Below, piece after piece: positions 29,351 to 38,236 of a stretch of DNA of 64,000 bases. The notes beneath the pieces are model-generated. The model did no database searches. It was given only the letters and a program-made list of their open reading frames with translations, and was not told the DNA's origin. Each line of letters opens with the position of its first letter. Position 1 is the first letter of the stretch. Both the position numbers and the translations under genes were made by a program. This DNA is from Dietzia psychralcaliphila (GTDB lineage Bacteria; Actinomycetota; Actinomycetes; Mycobacteriales; Mycobacteriaceae): contig NZ_CP015453.1 of assembly GCF_003096095.1 (NCBI RefSeq), positions 2,418,001 to 2,482,000 on the forward strand. The letters are read 5' to 3'.

Positions 29351-29701
29351 AGGATCGTGGTCCTTCATCCGGCCCGTAGTCTGGCCTGGGTCGAACGCCT
29401 TAGTCTCCTATGCCTCCGCCGCAGTGGTTGTCATCGCTGATAGTCAGGGGTATGACGTACGAATGCGCGAATCCGGAACTTTTGATCCGGAAGGGCCCCT
29501 TTGTCTCCGCTCGCAGACTCCAGTACTGCTCCCCAGCGACGGAATCGCGCCGACACGTTGATGATGTCAAGCCAACTCGCGCACATTCCGGCCGGCCGTC
29601 GAACGAGACCGATAACCAGATGTTCTGTAAAGCTGACGGTGCCGAGTTGTAGATTGCGCGGCCGCAGGAGCTTCCTACAATCACCTAGACCGGAGTCGTC
29701 G
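29351..29701. other. Gap holding the right end of the recombinase element
   Basis: About 350 bases with no gene I can support. The continuation of the helicase cut at 23.5 kb is not here, so the right flank is either rearranged or the element brought extra DNA. No clear inverted repeat of the left edge was found by eye. Confidence 0.4.
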
Positions 29702-30851
29702 TTAGTCCGGTTTCGGAATTTCGATGGTGAAGCTCGCACCTTGGTCGGGCCCGTTGCTGTGTGCTCGAATGTGCCCGCCGTGGGCTTCGACGAGTGCGCG
29801 AGTGATTGTCAGGCCGATACCGCTGCCGCCGCGGTGGTGGCCGCGTGAGGTGTCGGCTCGGTAGAAGCGGTCGAAGAGGTGGTCGAGGTGGTGTGGGGCG
29901 ATTCCTTCACCGGAGTCTGACACGGTGAGCTTGACGTGGCGGTGTCCCACCTCCGTGCTGACGGTGACGGTGCCGCCGGCGGGGGTGTGGCGAAGTGCGT
30001 TGTCCAGGAGGTTGCCCAGTACTTGTCCCATGCGGTCGGTGTCCACCGTCACCGGCGCGTCGTCGACGTGGGCGTGTAGGTGGACTCCCTTGCTCTCGTA
30101 TCGTTCTCGGACGGCGTCGACTGCACTGGTGACCAGGACCCGCGTGGTGGTTGGACTGGGGCGAAGGCGGGTGAGGTGTTCTTCCGCGCGGGAGACGTCG
30201 ACGATGTCCGAGGCGAGTCTCTCCAGCCGCCGAGTAGCCGACCACAGAATGGTTCGGACGTCGTCGTCGAAGGTGTGGATGCCGTCGTCGATGGCTTCGA
30301 GGTAGGAGTCGAGTGTGGCAAGGGGTGTGCGCATTTCGTGTCCGAGGTCGGCCAGCATTCTGCGTCTGGTGGTCTCGGTGGCGTCGAGTCGTCGGGCGAG
30401 TTCGTTGACACTGTCGGCGAGATCGTCGAACTCGCGGCCCAGGCCTGGGCTAACGACCCGCGTGTCGTAGCGTCCACTGGCGATCTCGGCAGTCGAGGAG
30501 GTCACGGCGGTGACGGAGTGTTGAACTCTCCGGGTGAGATACCAACTCACCAGCAGCGCCAGTAACACTGCGATGGTCACCGCCAACCCCCACGCCACGA
30601 TGATGGACGCCGGGGAGTGCTTCCTCGACGTGGGCTGCCTCCGCCGAATTATGATCGATGCCGGCCTGGCCCAGGTGATCGTGGAAGATTCCCGGAGCTA
30701 GAGCTGAGGCGACAAACCACGCGCTGACCGCGCAGCCAACAACGACCACGCTCAATGCGGTGAGCAGCCTGGTGCCAAAGCTCGACCGGGCGAACAATCG
30801 GCGCGGCCATGATCTCGGCACGAAGGTGCGACTGGAGGCGCGAGAGTTCAC
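29702..30851 (-). pseudogene. Sensor histidine kinase with a frameshift (first two-component system)
   Basis: A CopS-like membrane kinase split by one extra base near 30611-30617. The first frame (GTG 30851, overlapping the regulator stop) gives a basic tail, membrane helix 1 and APGIFHDHLGQAGIDHNSAEAAHVEEAL. The second frame resumes with AWGLAVTIAVLLALLVSWYL (helix 2), HAMP, the phospho-acceptor His in DLGHEMRTPLA, the N box NLLDNALRHT, and the ATP lid motifs DSGEGI and GGSGIGLTIT. The intact paralogue at 39117-40274 aligns through the break without a gap, which shows that a single base was gained. A sequencing error in the C/G run is the main alternative. Confidence 0.8.
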
Positions 30852-31624
30852 TGTCCGATACCCATCCGGTAGCCGACACCCCGGACGGTACGAACGTAGC
30901 GCCCTCGAGAAGCCTCGTCGCCGAGCTTTCGGCGCAGATGCCCGATGTGCACATCGACAAGGTGATCATCGCCGACCCAGTTCGGCCCCCAGACCGCGGT
31001 AATCAGCTGGGGTCGACTGAAGACGACACCCGGGTCTCTTGCCAGCGTCGCGAGGATGTCGAACTCGGTGCGCGTGAGGGCAACCGGCGTTCCGGCGACG
31101 GTGACCTCACGGCCCTGGACATCGATCGCCAGGTCGCCGAACTCACGAAGCGACTCCCCCGCGGGCACCTCGGCGGGAGCGCCAGCCGCCGGGCCCGTAC
31201 GCGGGCGACGCATCATCGCCTGAATTCGGGCCGTCAACTCCCGCGGGCTAAACGGTTTGGTCATGTAGTCGTCTGAACCGACAGACAGACCGATCAGCGT
31301 ATCGACCTCCTCGGTGCGCGCCGTGAGCATGACGATGTAGGCGTCGGAATGCGTGCGAACCTGCCGACAGACCTCCACCCCGTCCAGCCCGGGCAGGCCA
31401 AGGTCAAGGACGATGACGTCTGGGTCGATTTGCCGGGCCAGTGTCACCGCCTGAAGACCATCGCCGCAGATCGTCACCTCGAAGCCCTCGCGTTCGAGGT
31501 AGGTGGCCACGACATCGGCCAAAGACTGCTCGTCCTCGACAACCATCGCCCGCAAGCCCGTGGCCGGACGTGGCGTCGGTGCGGCGACTTCTGTCGTTCC
31601 GAGCGCGCGGGCAGAAGAGTTCAT
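30848..31624 (-). CDS. OmpR/PhoB-family response regulator (first system, CopR-like)
   Basis: A cytoplasmic transcription factor of about 258 residues. The receiver domain has acidic residues in VVEDE, the phospho-acceptor Asp in VIVLDLGLPGLDG, Thr in MLTARTEE and Lys in MTKPFSPREL. A winged-helix DNA-binding domain follows, ending in HLRRKLGD...VRTVRGVGYR. The ATG at 31624 is my choice, since the frame upstream (to 31744) adds a basic, unlikely tail; the true start could be one of the Met codons just upstream. The gene overlaps the kinase by 4 bp. It is a close paralogue of the regulator at 38344-39120, so both may read similar sites. Confidence 0.88.
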   Translation of the reverse strand: MNSSARALGTTEVAAPTPRPATGLRAMVVEDEQSLADVVATYLEREGFEVTICGDGLQAVTLARQIDPDVIVLDLGLPGLDGVEVCRQVRTHSDAYIVMLTARTEEVDTLIGLSVGSDDYMTKPFSPRELTARIQAMMRRPRTGPAAGAPAEVPAGESLREFGDLAIDVQGREVTVAGTPVALTRTEFDILATLARDPGVVFSRPQLITAVWGPNWVGDDHLVDVHIGHLRRKLGDEASRGRYVRTVRGVGYRMGIGQ

Positions 31625-31810
31625 GTCCCCCATCATCCTCGGCGCCACCATATGGGCCACACGCGCGCGGGCCACATGCCGACCCGGACATCTCTCAATG
31701 ACTTGCGGCTGGAAGTCGAGCGCCGGGTGAGCGAGGGTGCCCACCCGGCCAATGCTGTGTTCGCTCGAGAACGTGGTTCATCGCGTCATCGGGCCGAAAT
31801 GGGCCAACCG

Positions 31811-32074
31811 TCAGCTGCAGCAGCAGCCACCCGTTCCACTCGCCATGGGCAAGGAGACGCCGACCGTCTGATCTGCGGAGACTATCGCGTATCCGGCGTC
31901 GGCCACGGCTTGGGATACGGCCTGGGTAGTCGCGGTTCCGGTCGTTGTCATACTTCCTGCCTGCAAGTTGACTTCGACGCCGATCACGCCGGGCAATGCA
32001 CCAACAGCGGCTTTCACGGACGAAACGCAATGCCCGCAGGTCATCCCCTGAACTTGGTATGTGGTGGCCGTCAT
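31811..32074 (-). CDS. copZ: CopZ-like copper chaperone with Cys-rich tail
   Basis: An 87-residue heavy-metal-associated domain with the metal site GMTCGHC at about residues 10-16 (the M-x-C-x-x-C loop) and the usual ferredoxin-like spacing (VSSVKAAVGALPGV). The C-terminus ends in GGCCCS, an extra Cys cluster that most CopZ proteins lack. ATG 32074 follows AAAGGA; the longer frame upstream is rejected. A CsoR-like palindrome lies about 50 bases upstream, so the gene is probably induced by copper through CsoR. The role would be to carry Cu(I) in the cytoplasm to an exporting ATPase. Confidence 0.85.
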   Translation of the reverse strand: MTATTYQVQGMTCGHCVSSVKAAVGALPGVIGVEVNLQAGSMTTTGTATTQAVSQAVADAGYAIVSADQTVGVSLPMASGTGGCCCS

Positions 32075-32120
32075 CGTCTTAATCCTTTCGCCGAACGCCG
32101 TGGGGCGATCCCACACCAGA

Positions 32121-32147
32121 ATCATATACCCCCGGGGGGTACATGAT
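32121..32147. promoter_or_regulatory. CsoR-like operator palindrome
   Basis: Near-palindrome with core TACCCCC-GGGGGGTA and outer arms ATCAT/ATGAT, upstream of the copZ at 31811-32074. It has the G/C-tract layout of CsoR sites and matches two other sites in the window (54268-54286 and 57481-57504). Confidence 0.7.
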
Positions 32148-32340
32148 TCGAGTCGTCAGGTTTCTTCACGAGATCTTGACCTTGGCACCGAGGGAGCGAG
32201 GTGGGCCCCCCAGGACACGTTGCCCGAGGCTGGTCGATCGGGCTCGGAGAACCGCGGTTTTCGGACTGGCCCCTGAAAGCACCCTTTACAGGTGTCGTAC
32301 CCGTTCAGTTGCCACCGATCGTGAGTCGCCCAGTGTGTGC

Positions 32341-32595
32341 TCACGCGCACCACGAACTCTCGGGCACCGGGTTGGTGAAGGAGTTGTCGTCCAGGTCGGT
32401 CGCGGTAAAGAGCAGGGCCTTGAAGGTGCTGCGGTCGGTGGCCACGGTGATCTCCGACAGCACACCGAACCGGGCTTCTGACCCCTTCCACGCCCCCAGG
32501 ATGGCGGTGATCATGATGATCATCCACGCCAGGATCGCCCAGGTGGCCGGGCGGAGACGGCGGCCGGTCAGTTCGGATTCATTGCGGGAGCTCAC
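32341..32595 (-). CDS. Small membrane protein of unknown function
   Basis: I do not recognise this 84-residue protein. It has a short polar N-terminus, one membrane helix (TWAILAWMIIMITAILGAW, about residues 17-35) and a roughly 50-residue outer or periplasmic tail ending in SSWCA. I start it at GTG 32595, because the frame further upstream crosses the end of the IS21 element at 32616. The insertion lies about 20 bases before this start, so any native promoter has been separated from it. The tail has no Cys or His cluster apart from the final Cys. Confidence 0.45.
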   Translation of the reverse strand: MSSRNESELTGRRLRPATWAILAWMIIMITAILGAWKGSEARFGVLSEITVATDRSTFKALLFTATDLDDNSFTNPVPESSWCA

Positions 32596-32610
32596 AGTTT
32601 CGTTCTGCCG

Positions 32611-32615
32611 GTCTC
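32611..32615. repeat. Target site duplication GTCTC (left copy)
   Basis: GTCTC directly precedes the element at 32616-35232 and recurs directly after it at 35233-35237. Confidence 0.85.
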
Positions 32616-32718
32616 TGGCAGATAGGGCTTGTCGGTACTGCGGGTCCGTCGAGTTGGTACTGCTGTTCCGGCGACCCGGAACCGGCCCGTGTGTGAGGCG
32701 GGCCGGCACCGTTGGGTC

Positions 32719-33489
32719 CTATTCCCAGTAGCCGGTGGTCGCCCGGGCTTGGTCGTCGCGTTGGCGGCGCATGTCGACTTCGCCGAGGTTGATCTCGCGG
32801 GCGTTGTTGGCCAGGCGGTTGACGATGGAGTCGGCGGCGACCCGGTCGGGTAGCGCTTCGAGCCAGTACGCCGGTCGGGATTGGGAGGCGATCATCGTCG
32901 GCAGGCGATGCTCCCGGTTGGCCAGCACGGCGAACAAGTCGTTGGCGGCTTCAGGATCGATGCCCACGGTGAGGAAGTCGTCGATGATCAGCAGCTCCAC
33001 GTCCGACAGGTCATTGAGCATCTTCTGGTGGCGGATGCCGTCGCCGCGGGCGATGACCAGTCGCCGGGCGAGTTCGTCCATGCGGGCGTAGGTGACGGTG
33101 TGGCCGTTCTGGCAGGCGGCGATCCCGATCGCGCAGGCCAGGTAGGTTTTCCCGCCGCCGGTCGGTGAGAGGACCAGCAGGTTGGTGGGATCTTGGCGCC
33201 AGTGGTGCCCTGCGTAGCGTTTCATCCGCACCGGGGTGATCCCGCGTCCTTCCTGGTAGTTGATCTCGGCGATCGAGGCCTGCGGGATGGGGAACTTGGC
33301 GGCGCGGATCAGCTTGTCGATCCGGTGGGCCTGGCGCTGGTCCAGGGCGTCGTCGACGGCGGTGAGGAAGATCTGCTCCGGGGTGAGCTCGTCATTGGCC
33401 TCATCGCTGATGAGCTCCTCGAACCGGGTCGCCACATGGGTGATGCGCAGGTTGCGGAACTTCTGGTGATCGATCTCGGTGAACATCAC
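32719..33489 (-). CDS. istB: IS21-family helper ATPase IstB
   Basis: A 256-residue AAA+ helper. Walker A is SPTGGGKTYLA at about residue 108, Walker B is LLIIDDFLT at about 166, and an ASQSRPAYW segment follows. The N-terminal region is the usual helical DnaA-like part. The start is GTG 33489 or ATG 33486; either way it overlaps the istA stop. Full length, with no damage seen. Confidence 0.92.
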   Translation of the reverse strand: MMFTEIDHQKFRNLRITHVATRFEELISDEANDELTPEQIFLTAVDDALDQRQAHRIDKLIRAAKFPIPQASIAEINYQEGRGITPVRMKRYAGHHWRQDPTNLLVLSPTGGGKTYLACAIGIAACQNGHTVTYARMDELARRLVIARGDGIRHQKMLNDLSDVELLIIDDFLTVGIDPEAANDLFAVLANREHRLPTMIASQSRPAYWLEALPDRVAADSIVNRLANNAREINLGEVDMRRQRDDQARATTGYWE

Positions 33490-35087
33490 ACGCCCTCCCC
33501 GCTGCGCCCGCGCGCATAGTGATCGGCCGAGCGCACCTGCACCGCGCCGTCGTCTCGGGCTCCGGCCGGTGGCGGCGGTTTTCGTGTGGCCGCCGCTGGC
33601 ACCACGGGCCGGGGCGCCTTGCCATCGGAGTCGATGGTGGCCATGACGCGTTTGAGCACGCTGTAGCTACCGGCACTGTTCTGGTTGAGCAGCACCTGGC
33701 AGGCCGCCTCGAGGCGCTGGCGACTCCTCTTCCCCAAAGTCTCGAGGATGTTCTGGCAGTCCAGATAGCCCTGCGCCTCGATCACATGACGATCCAGGAT
33801 CTGGGCGATCACCTGCTCGGTCGCTGGGCCGAACCCGCGGGCGCGGTCGGTGAACCACTGCCGCGACCACAGCCCGTCGATACCCTGATGGGCCTTCGGG
33901 GCGTGGGCGAGCACGGTCGAGTACTGGCCTTTGCGGCCGTGGCGCCGTGGGTGCTCGCAGACGACCTGGTCACCGTCGAAGAGCGTCACCGACTGCGCGG
34001 TCAACCGGACTCGCAGCAGCTGACCGGCGAAGGTGTACGGCACCGAGTAGTACTGCGAATCGCAGGAGACGTGATAGTTCCGGCCGACCTTGAGTTGCTT
34101 CCATTCCACCGTGGCGAACCCGTCGTCGGGCAGGGCCGCCAGCAGTGGCGCTTCGTCGAATTCGAACCTCTCCCACCGGGTCGTGCCGTCAGCCCGGCGG
34201 ATGGCGGTGTTGATCTCGGCGACGCGGTCGGCGATCGCGGTGTTCAGGGCCTCGACGGTGGTCCACACCTCCTCGGCGAGGTAGCCGATGACGCGTTTGT
34301 TGACCACCTCCACCGCCGATTCCACTGCTGCCTTGTCGCGGGGTTTGCGGACCCGGGCCGGCACGATCGCGGTGCCGTAATGGTCGGCCAACTGCTGATA
34401 GCGGACGTTGACCGCCCTGGCCGCCTCGCCCTGCTTCTGCCGATGAGTCGCGGTGGTCGGATTGTCGGGCACCACCATCTGCGGCGTCCCACCGAAGAAC
34501 GCGAACGCCGCCACGTGGGCATCGATCCACGACGGCGACTTCATGTCCGTGAAGCCGCGGCAGAACACCGCACCCGAGTACGGCAGCACCGCCACGAACA
34601 AGTACAGCTTGGTGACTTCCCCGGTGACGGCGTCGAGGACCTCGAGGGTGTCGCCGGCCCAGTCGACCAGCATCGTCCGACCGGGTTCGTGATGCAGCGT
34701 GGCCACCACGTCCTTGATGCGGGCGTGCTCGGCGAACAGGGCGCAGTACTGCGAGTACCCGTACTTCTTCCCGGCCCCGGCGGGGTCCGCGAGATATTTG
34801 CCCCAGGCCTGCTGGATGGTGAAGTGCCGGTTGAACTTCATCGACGCCAGCACCCGATCAAAATCGGGCTTGGCGTAGTCCTCCGAGACGCGTTTGCGCC
34901 CATCGGGGAACATCCCGGCGATCTCGGCCGGGTTCATCGACGACGCTTGGCCGGCGGTGATGCCGTACGCGGTGATCGTCTTCTTCACCGCCGCGATCTC
35001 CCGTCGCGAGCACCCGACGGCGGCGACGATCTCGCTGTAGCTATGCCCGGCCAGCGCCAACGTCATGATGGCCTTGTACTCGGCCAC
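33486..35087 (-). CDS. istA: IS21-family transposase IstA
   Basis: A 533-residue DDE transposase. The GTG start at 35087 has GAGGAG upstream; the frame extends to 35177 but without a comparable site. The N-terminal HTH is SYSEIVAAVGCSRREI. The catalytic residues are Asp in MLVDWAGD, Asp in MVVPDNPTT and Glu in RDKAAVESAVEVV. C-terminal YYSVPYTFAGQLLRVR block present. The tail is basic and Pro-rich. Its overall plan matches the interrupted istA at 3966-4555 (same FFGG...VVPDN arrangement), but it is a separate lineage by sequence. Confidence 0.93.
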   Translation of the reverse strand: MAEYKAIMTLALAGHSYSEIVAAVGCSRREIAAVKKTITAYGITAGQASSMNPAEIAGMFPDGRKRVSEDYAKPDFDRVLASMKFNRHFTIQQAWGKYLADPAGAGKKYGYSQYCALFAEHARIKDVVATLHHEPGRTMLVDWAGDTLEVLDAVTGEVTKLYLFVAVLPYSGAVFCRGFTDMKSPSWIDAHVAAFAFFGGTPQMVVPDNPTTATHRQKQGEAARAVNVRYQQLADHYGTAIVPARVRKPRDKAAVESAVEVVNKRVIGYLAEEVWTTVEALNTAIADRVAEINTAIRRADGTTRWERFEFDEAPLLAALPDDGFATVEWKQLKVGRNYHVSCDSQYYSVPYTFAGQLLRVRLTAQSVTLFDGDQVVCEHPRRHGRKGQYSTVLAHAPKAHQGIDGLWSRQWFTDRARGFGPATEQVIAQILDRHVIEAQGYLDCQNILETLGKRSRQRLEAACQVLLNQNSAGSYSVLKRVMATIDSDGKAPRPVVPAAATRKPPPPAGARDDGAVQVRSADHYARGRSGEGV

Positions 35088-35232
35088 ATCAGCCTCCTCA
35101 AATAGGAAGAAGCGGCGCAGTCGCGCCGCCTCACCCCGAGCAGACCACCCCGCCCGCCCCAAGGAGTACCGAGTCACCGGAATCGCAGTACCGGATCACC
35201 GGACTAGGCGTACCCACTGGCCCTATCTGCCA

Positions 35233-35237
35233 GTCTC
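35233..35237. repeat. Target site duplication GTCTC (right copy)
   Basis: Right-hand copy of the 5-bp duplication flanking the element at 32616-35232. Confidence 0.85.
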
Positions 35238-35457
35238 TTCGTAGTCGGACTCAGGGAGCCACCGGCTTCCCCGAGGTGCCGCGAACGGTTCCCATCAAGC
35301 CCAGTGTGGTTACCCGGCTCGCCTCGCACGGTGCCAAAAAGCGTCTCCTGCCCGAGTCGGACCGGGGCGATAGCCGGCCCCGTTTCTTTCATTTCGCGGA
35401 GTTGGATGCTGCGCTTTCCAAAGCAGATATCGAAACTGCGAAGTGCCCCTCAGCCAT

Positions 35458-36462
35458 TCAGTTCAGGCCAGCATAGGAGTGCAGACCGGAGACCACGATG
35501 TTGATAAAGAACAGATTGAAGATGAGCACCGCGAACCCGGCGAGGTTGATCCAAGCGGCCTTCTTGGGGCCCCAGCCACTGGTGGCACGGGCGTGCAGAT
35601 AGCCGGCGTAAAGGACCCAAGAGACGAAGGAGGCAGTCTCTTTGGGGTCCCAGCCCCAGAAGCGACCCCACGCGCCCTCGGCCCAGACAGCGCCCAGCAG
35701 GATGCCCACGCTGTAGATCGGGAATGCGATCACAGCGGTGCGATAGGCCAGTCGGTCGAGAGTGTCGGCATGCGGTAGTGGGCGGGAAAGCCCAGAGCTC
35801 CAGCCCGTTTCCTGACCCTGCGGTTGCCACACCCGGATCAGGTACATGATCGAGGCGACGCCGGATATCAACAGGATGGCCGATCCCAGCGAGATGATCG
35901 AGACGTGGATGGGCAGCCAGTACGACTGCAGTGCCGGCACGACGGGAGCGGCTTCGGAATACAGGTTGGTGCCGCCGAAAAACAGCAGGATAAGAACCGG
36001 TACCAGTACGAATGGCCAGGCCACCTGTAGGGCCGGCTTGCGCAGGAAAATCAGCCCGGCGCCCACGCCCAGCAGCGTGGTGGCCAGAATGAACTCGTAC
36101 ATGTTGCCCCACGGGAAGCGACCTGTGGCCACCCCGCGCAGGATCAGCGCAGCCGCTTGGAAGAGGAAGGCGATGATGATGAATAGCTGTGCGATCCGTG
36201 CCCAGCGGACACTGCCTGCGGACTCACGGTCCTCGTCTCCGGTGTCGGTGAGAGAGGTTGATTCTGTAAGCCCGGGCCCACCGGCACCCACTAGGTTCCG
36301 GCTTGATTTAGTCACCTTGGCTACCCGGAATCCGGCGTAGTAGATCAACGATGCGACAAGCGCCAGCACGTATAGACCGAACGCGGACCTATACGCCAGG
36401 TCGCTGTAGCTGGAGAGCGTCTCGTTGACAGGCAGTCCCTGCGCGAGAATCACAGTGTTCAC
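35458..36462 (-). CDS. ccsB: Cytochrome c biogenesis protein CcsB (CcsA/ResC type)
   Basis: A polytopic membrane protein of 334 residues from the System II cytochrome c machinery, which moves haem to the outside and joins it to apocytochrome c with ResB. About eight hydrophobic segments are seen. The haem-binding WWD-like motif is WGRFWGWDPKETAS near residue 275, with conserved His residues (LPIHVSI and the terminal GLHSY). I chose GTG 36462, which overlaps the resB stop by 4 bp; the upstream Met would overlap by 22. Cytochrome c maturation genes inside a copper region are notable. Confidence 0.93.
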   Translation of the reverse strand: MNTVILAQGLPVNETLSSYSDLAYRSAFGLYVLALVASLIYYAGFRVAKVTKSSRNLVGAGGPGLTESTSLTDTGDEDRESAGSVRWARIAQLFIIIAFLFQAAALILRGVATGRFPWGNMYEFILATTLLGVGAGLIFLRKPALQVAWPFVLVPVLILLFFGGTNLYSEAAPVVPALQSYWLPIHVSIISLGSAILLISGVASIMYLIRVWQPQGQETGWSSGLSRPLPHADTLDRLAYRTAVIAFPIYSVGILLGAVWAEGAWGRFWGWDPKETASFVSWVLYAGYLHARATSGWGPKKAAWINLAGFAVLIFNLFFINIVVSGLHSYAGLN

Positions 36463-38114
36463 CGGATGTTGTCCTTCCACGAAGCGTCGGGGTCGGCGCC
36501 TCGACTAGATGCAGTGTCGCTAGGTTCGGGCAAGACGGGTGTAGCAGTAGCAATGGTGGCCAGCCGGTCCCGGAGGTCGTCGAATTCCCGGCCCCAGCCC
36601 GATCTGTCCGTCTTAGCGAGGCCACCCAGGTCGACGCGGGTCGCCTGGGCCCCGTCGACAATGACCCGTGCCCAGATCCTTCGGCGACGGACCATCAACG
36701 ACAGGACGAGTCCACCCACCATGACGGCAGCGAACACGCCAACCCAGATCTGAGTAGGGTCCTCCGAGACCTGGATGTTGATGAACTCGTCGGCTCCATC
36801 GAAGCGAACCTCGGTGCCATCGGGCAGAGTCGTGGATTCGCCGGGCATGAGGTTGACGCGGGCCCTACGCTCCAACGCGCCCGACTCCATAAGGTCGGGG
36901 TCCAGCGAGAAGATCGACTGTGCGCCGCCATTGTCCAGGCCGGCGTTGCCCTGGTAGACGTCGATCGCCACCGCCGGGTCGTCCATCCGCGGGAAACGGG
37001 AGCTGAGTATGTTGCCGTCGAACGAGGCGGTCGGGGCGAACAGCCCCTGGATGGCGATCTGCTGCTCAAGGCGGTCGCCGATGTCCGGGTACATGCCGGC
37101 TGGCGGATCAAAGCGCATGATGCCGGAGGAGAGAAAAGTCAACAGGTCCGTCGGTTGCCACTGCACTGTGTCTGTACGGGTCTCGCCGTTGGGGAACGTG
37201 ACCGTGAACGTGGGCGCGAAGCCGTGACCTTGGAGGTAAACACGAGTACCGCCGATGCGCAGCGGGTGGTTGACCTGCAACGTGTAGGGCTCCCATGTGT
37301 CTGGATCGGTGGTAGTGACCTCCTCACTGAAGCGAATGTTGGAGGTGAACATCTCCGCCTGGCCATTGGGTAGATAGTCGGTACGGAAGTCTTCGACCTT
37401 GATACAGAACGGCGCCAAGTCAGTGCCGTCTACCAGCAGACCTGCCCGGAACGAGTCGTACGCACTAGGCGTGGTGTTGCAGAAGGCCGGCGCTTCCTCG
37501 TTGGCGATGATCACCCGCATGCCCTCCGCGTACACGAACTTGCCGGCCGCGAACGCGATCAGCAGGAACAGCAAGCCGAAGTGGAATACGATGTTGCCCA
37601 CCTCGCGCGCATATCCGCGCTCCGCGGACAGCTCGATGCTGCCCGACACGCGACCGTCCCCGTTGTTGCGACGGACCCGCCAGCCCTTGAGGCTCTTTTG
37701 GACCTGGTCCGCAGCCTGCTCCGGCGTGGCCGTGGTCCGGTACGCCGCATGATGCGGCAGGCGTGCAAGGTTACGCGGGGCGAGCGGCGGCGGGGCCTTG
37801 AGTTGTTTGACCAGATCAATCGACCGCGGTGTCAGGCAGCCCACCAGGGATATAAACAGCAACACGTACACGGCTGTGAACCACCAGCTGGAGAACACGT
37901 CGAACAGCTGGAGCTTGTCAAAGAACTCCCCCAGCCAGCCGTTGTCCGCGATGTACTGATTGACGTTTCCCTGGTTGAGGCTGCGCTGCGGCAGGAGTGC
38001 CCCCGGTATCGCCGCCACCGCCAGCAGAAATAGCAGAATCAATGCCGTGCGCATCGCGGTGAGAGTGCGCCATGAGTTGCGCATGAACGCGGTGACCGGA
38101 GCTATCCTAGGCAC
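36459..38114 (-). CDS. resB: Cytochrome c biogenesis protein ResB/Ccs1
   Basis: A 551-residue partner of CcsB. It has an N-terminal pair of membrane helices (TALILLFLLAVAAIPGALLP, and WWFTAVYVLLFISLVGCL), a third at about residue 175 (VFHFGLLFLLIAFAAGKFV), a large periplasmic domain with LRIGGTRVYLQGHGFAP, and a last helix near 490 (VGVFAAVMVGGLVLSLMV). This is the standard ResB plan, and the YLQGHGFAPTF-type motif is typical. Transcription probably starts from the repeat-box promoter at 38237-38295, with a short leader ORF between. It is coupled to ccsB by GTGA. Confidence 0.92.
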   Translation of the reverse strand: MPRIAPVTAFMRNSWRTLTAMRTALILLFLLAVAAIPGALLPQRSLNQGNVNQYIADNGWLGEFFDKLQLFDVFSSWWFTAVYVLLFISLVGCLTPRSIDLVKQLKAPPPLAPRNLARLPHHAAYRTTATPEQAADQVQKSLKGWRVRRNNGDGRVSGSIELSAERGYAREVGNIVFHFGLLFLLIAFAAGKFVYAEGMRVIIANEEAPAFCNTTPSAYDSFRAGLLVDGTDLAPFCIKVEDFRTDYLPNGQAEMFTSNIRFSEEVTTTDPDTWEPYTLQVNHPLRIGGTRVYLQGHGFAPTFTVTFPNGETRTDTVQWQPTDLLTFLSSGIMRFDPPAGMYPDIGDRLEQQIAIQGLFAPTASFDGNILSSRFPRMDDPAVAIDVYQGNAGLDNGGAQSIFSLDPDLMESGALERRARVNLMPGESTTLPDGTEVRFDGADEFINIQVSEDPTQIWVGVFAAVMVGGLVLSLMVRRRRIWARVIVDGAQATRVDLGGLAKTDRSGWGREFDDLRDRLATIATATPVLPEPSDTASSRGADPDASWKDNIR

Positions 38115-38189
38115 TGATTTGAGTCCCCTCTGCCGTTCCCGGTGCGACGAGCCGGATCGAGGGGCAGCTCCGGTGGGGCGTCGCCGGCT

Positions 38190-38228
38190 TCATAGCATCA
38201 TCAGCACCGCTCTAGCACGCATAGTCAC
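38190..38228 (-). CDS. Leaderless mini-ORF upstream of resB (12 codons)
   Basis: GTG at 38228 lies 8 bases after a -10-like GACAAT and encodes the peptide MTMRARAVLMML before a stop at 38190. The same peptide with small changes (MTVQARVVLML) starts at the same distance from the same promoter motif at 47564, upstream of tlpA. Conserved both in DNA and as a peptide, it is probably a translated leader that controls the following genes. It ends 75 bases before resB. Confidence 0.5.
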   Translation of the reverse strand: MTMRARAVLMML

Positions 38229-38236
38229 ATCTGGAG

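Larger units (their letters stand above)
23536..29400 (+). mobile_element. Tn554/RIT-like element: three tyrosine recombinases plus a coiled-coil protein
   Basis: Four plus-strand genes overlap one another by exactly 4 bp (TTGA, TTGA, ATGA) and so form one operon. The set resembles Tn554-type (TnpA, TnpB, TnpC) and recombinase-in-trio elements. The DNA is visibly AT-richer than its surroundings. The left edge is inferred from where the helicase homology stops; the right edge lies somewhere after 29350 and I could not find terminal repeats by eye. A GGGCTGCTAGCCC hairpin precedes the first gene at about 23591-23603. Confidence 0.7.
32616..35232 (-). mobile_element. Complete IS21-family element, 2617 bp
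   Basis: Both ends begin TGGCAGATAGGG (32616 inward and, inverted, 35232 inward). Both then show internal repeats with GGTACTGC-like and GTCC motifs, as in IS21 termini. A 5-bp direct duplication, GTCTC, flanks the element. It holds istA (33486-35087) and istB (32719-33489) on the minus strand, both intact. It is a different subgroup from the two elements at the left end of the window. It sits within the copper region, between the first and second two-component systems. Confidence 0.9.

Noticed and set aside
32156-32527. His-rich open frame (minus strand) near the first copZ
   Set aside because: It overlaps the small membrane protein in another frame, and the His-rich start comes from GATGATCAT-type codons of that gene; no independent support.
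35238-35457. 63-codon minus-strand frame next to the IS21 element
   Set aside because: It has no homology that I recognise, and after removing the IS it ends a few codons later; not supported as a gene.
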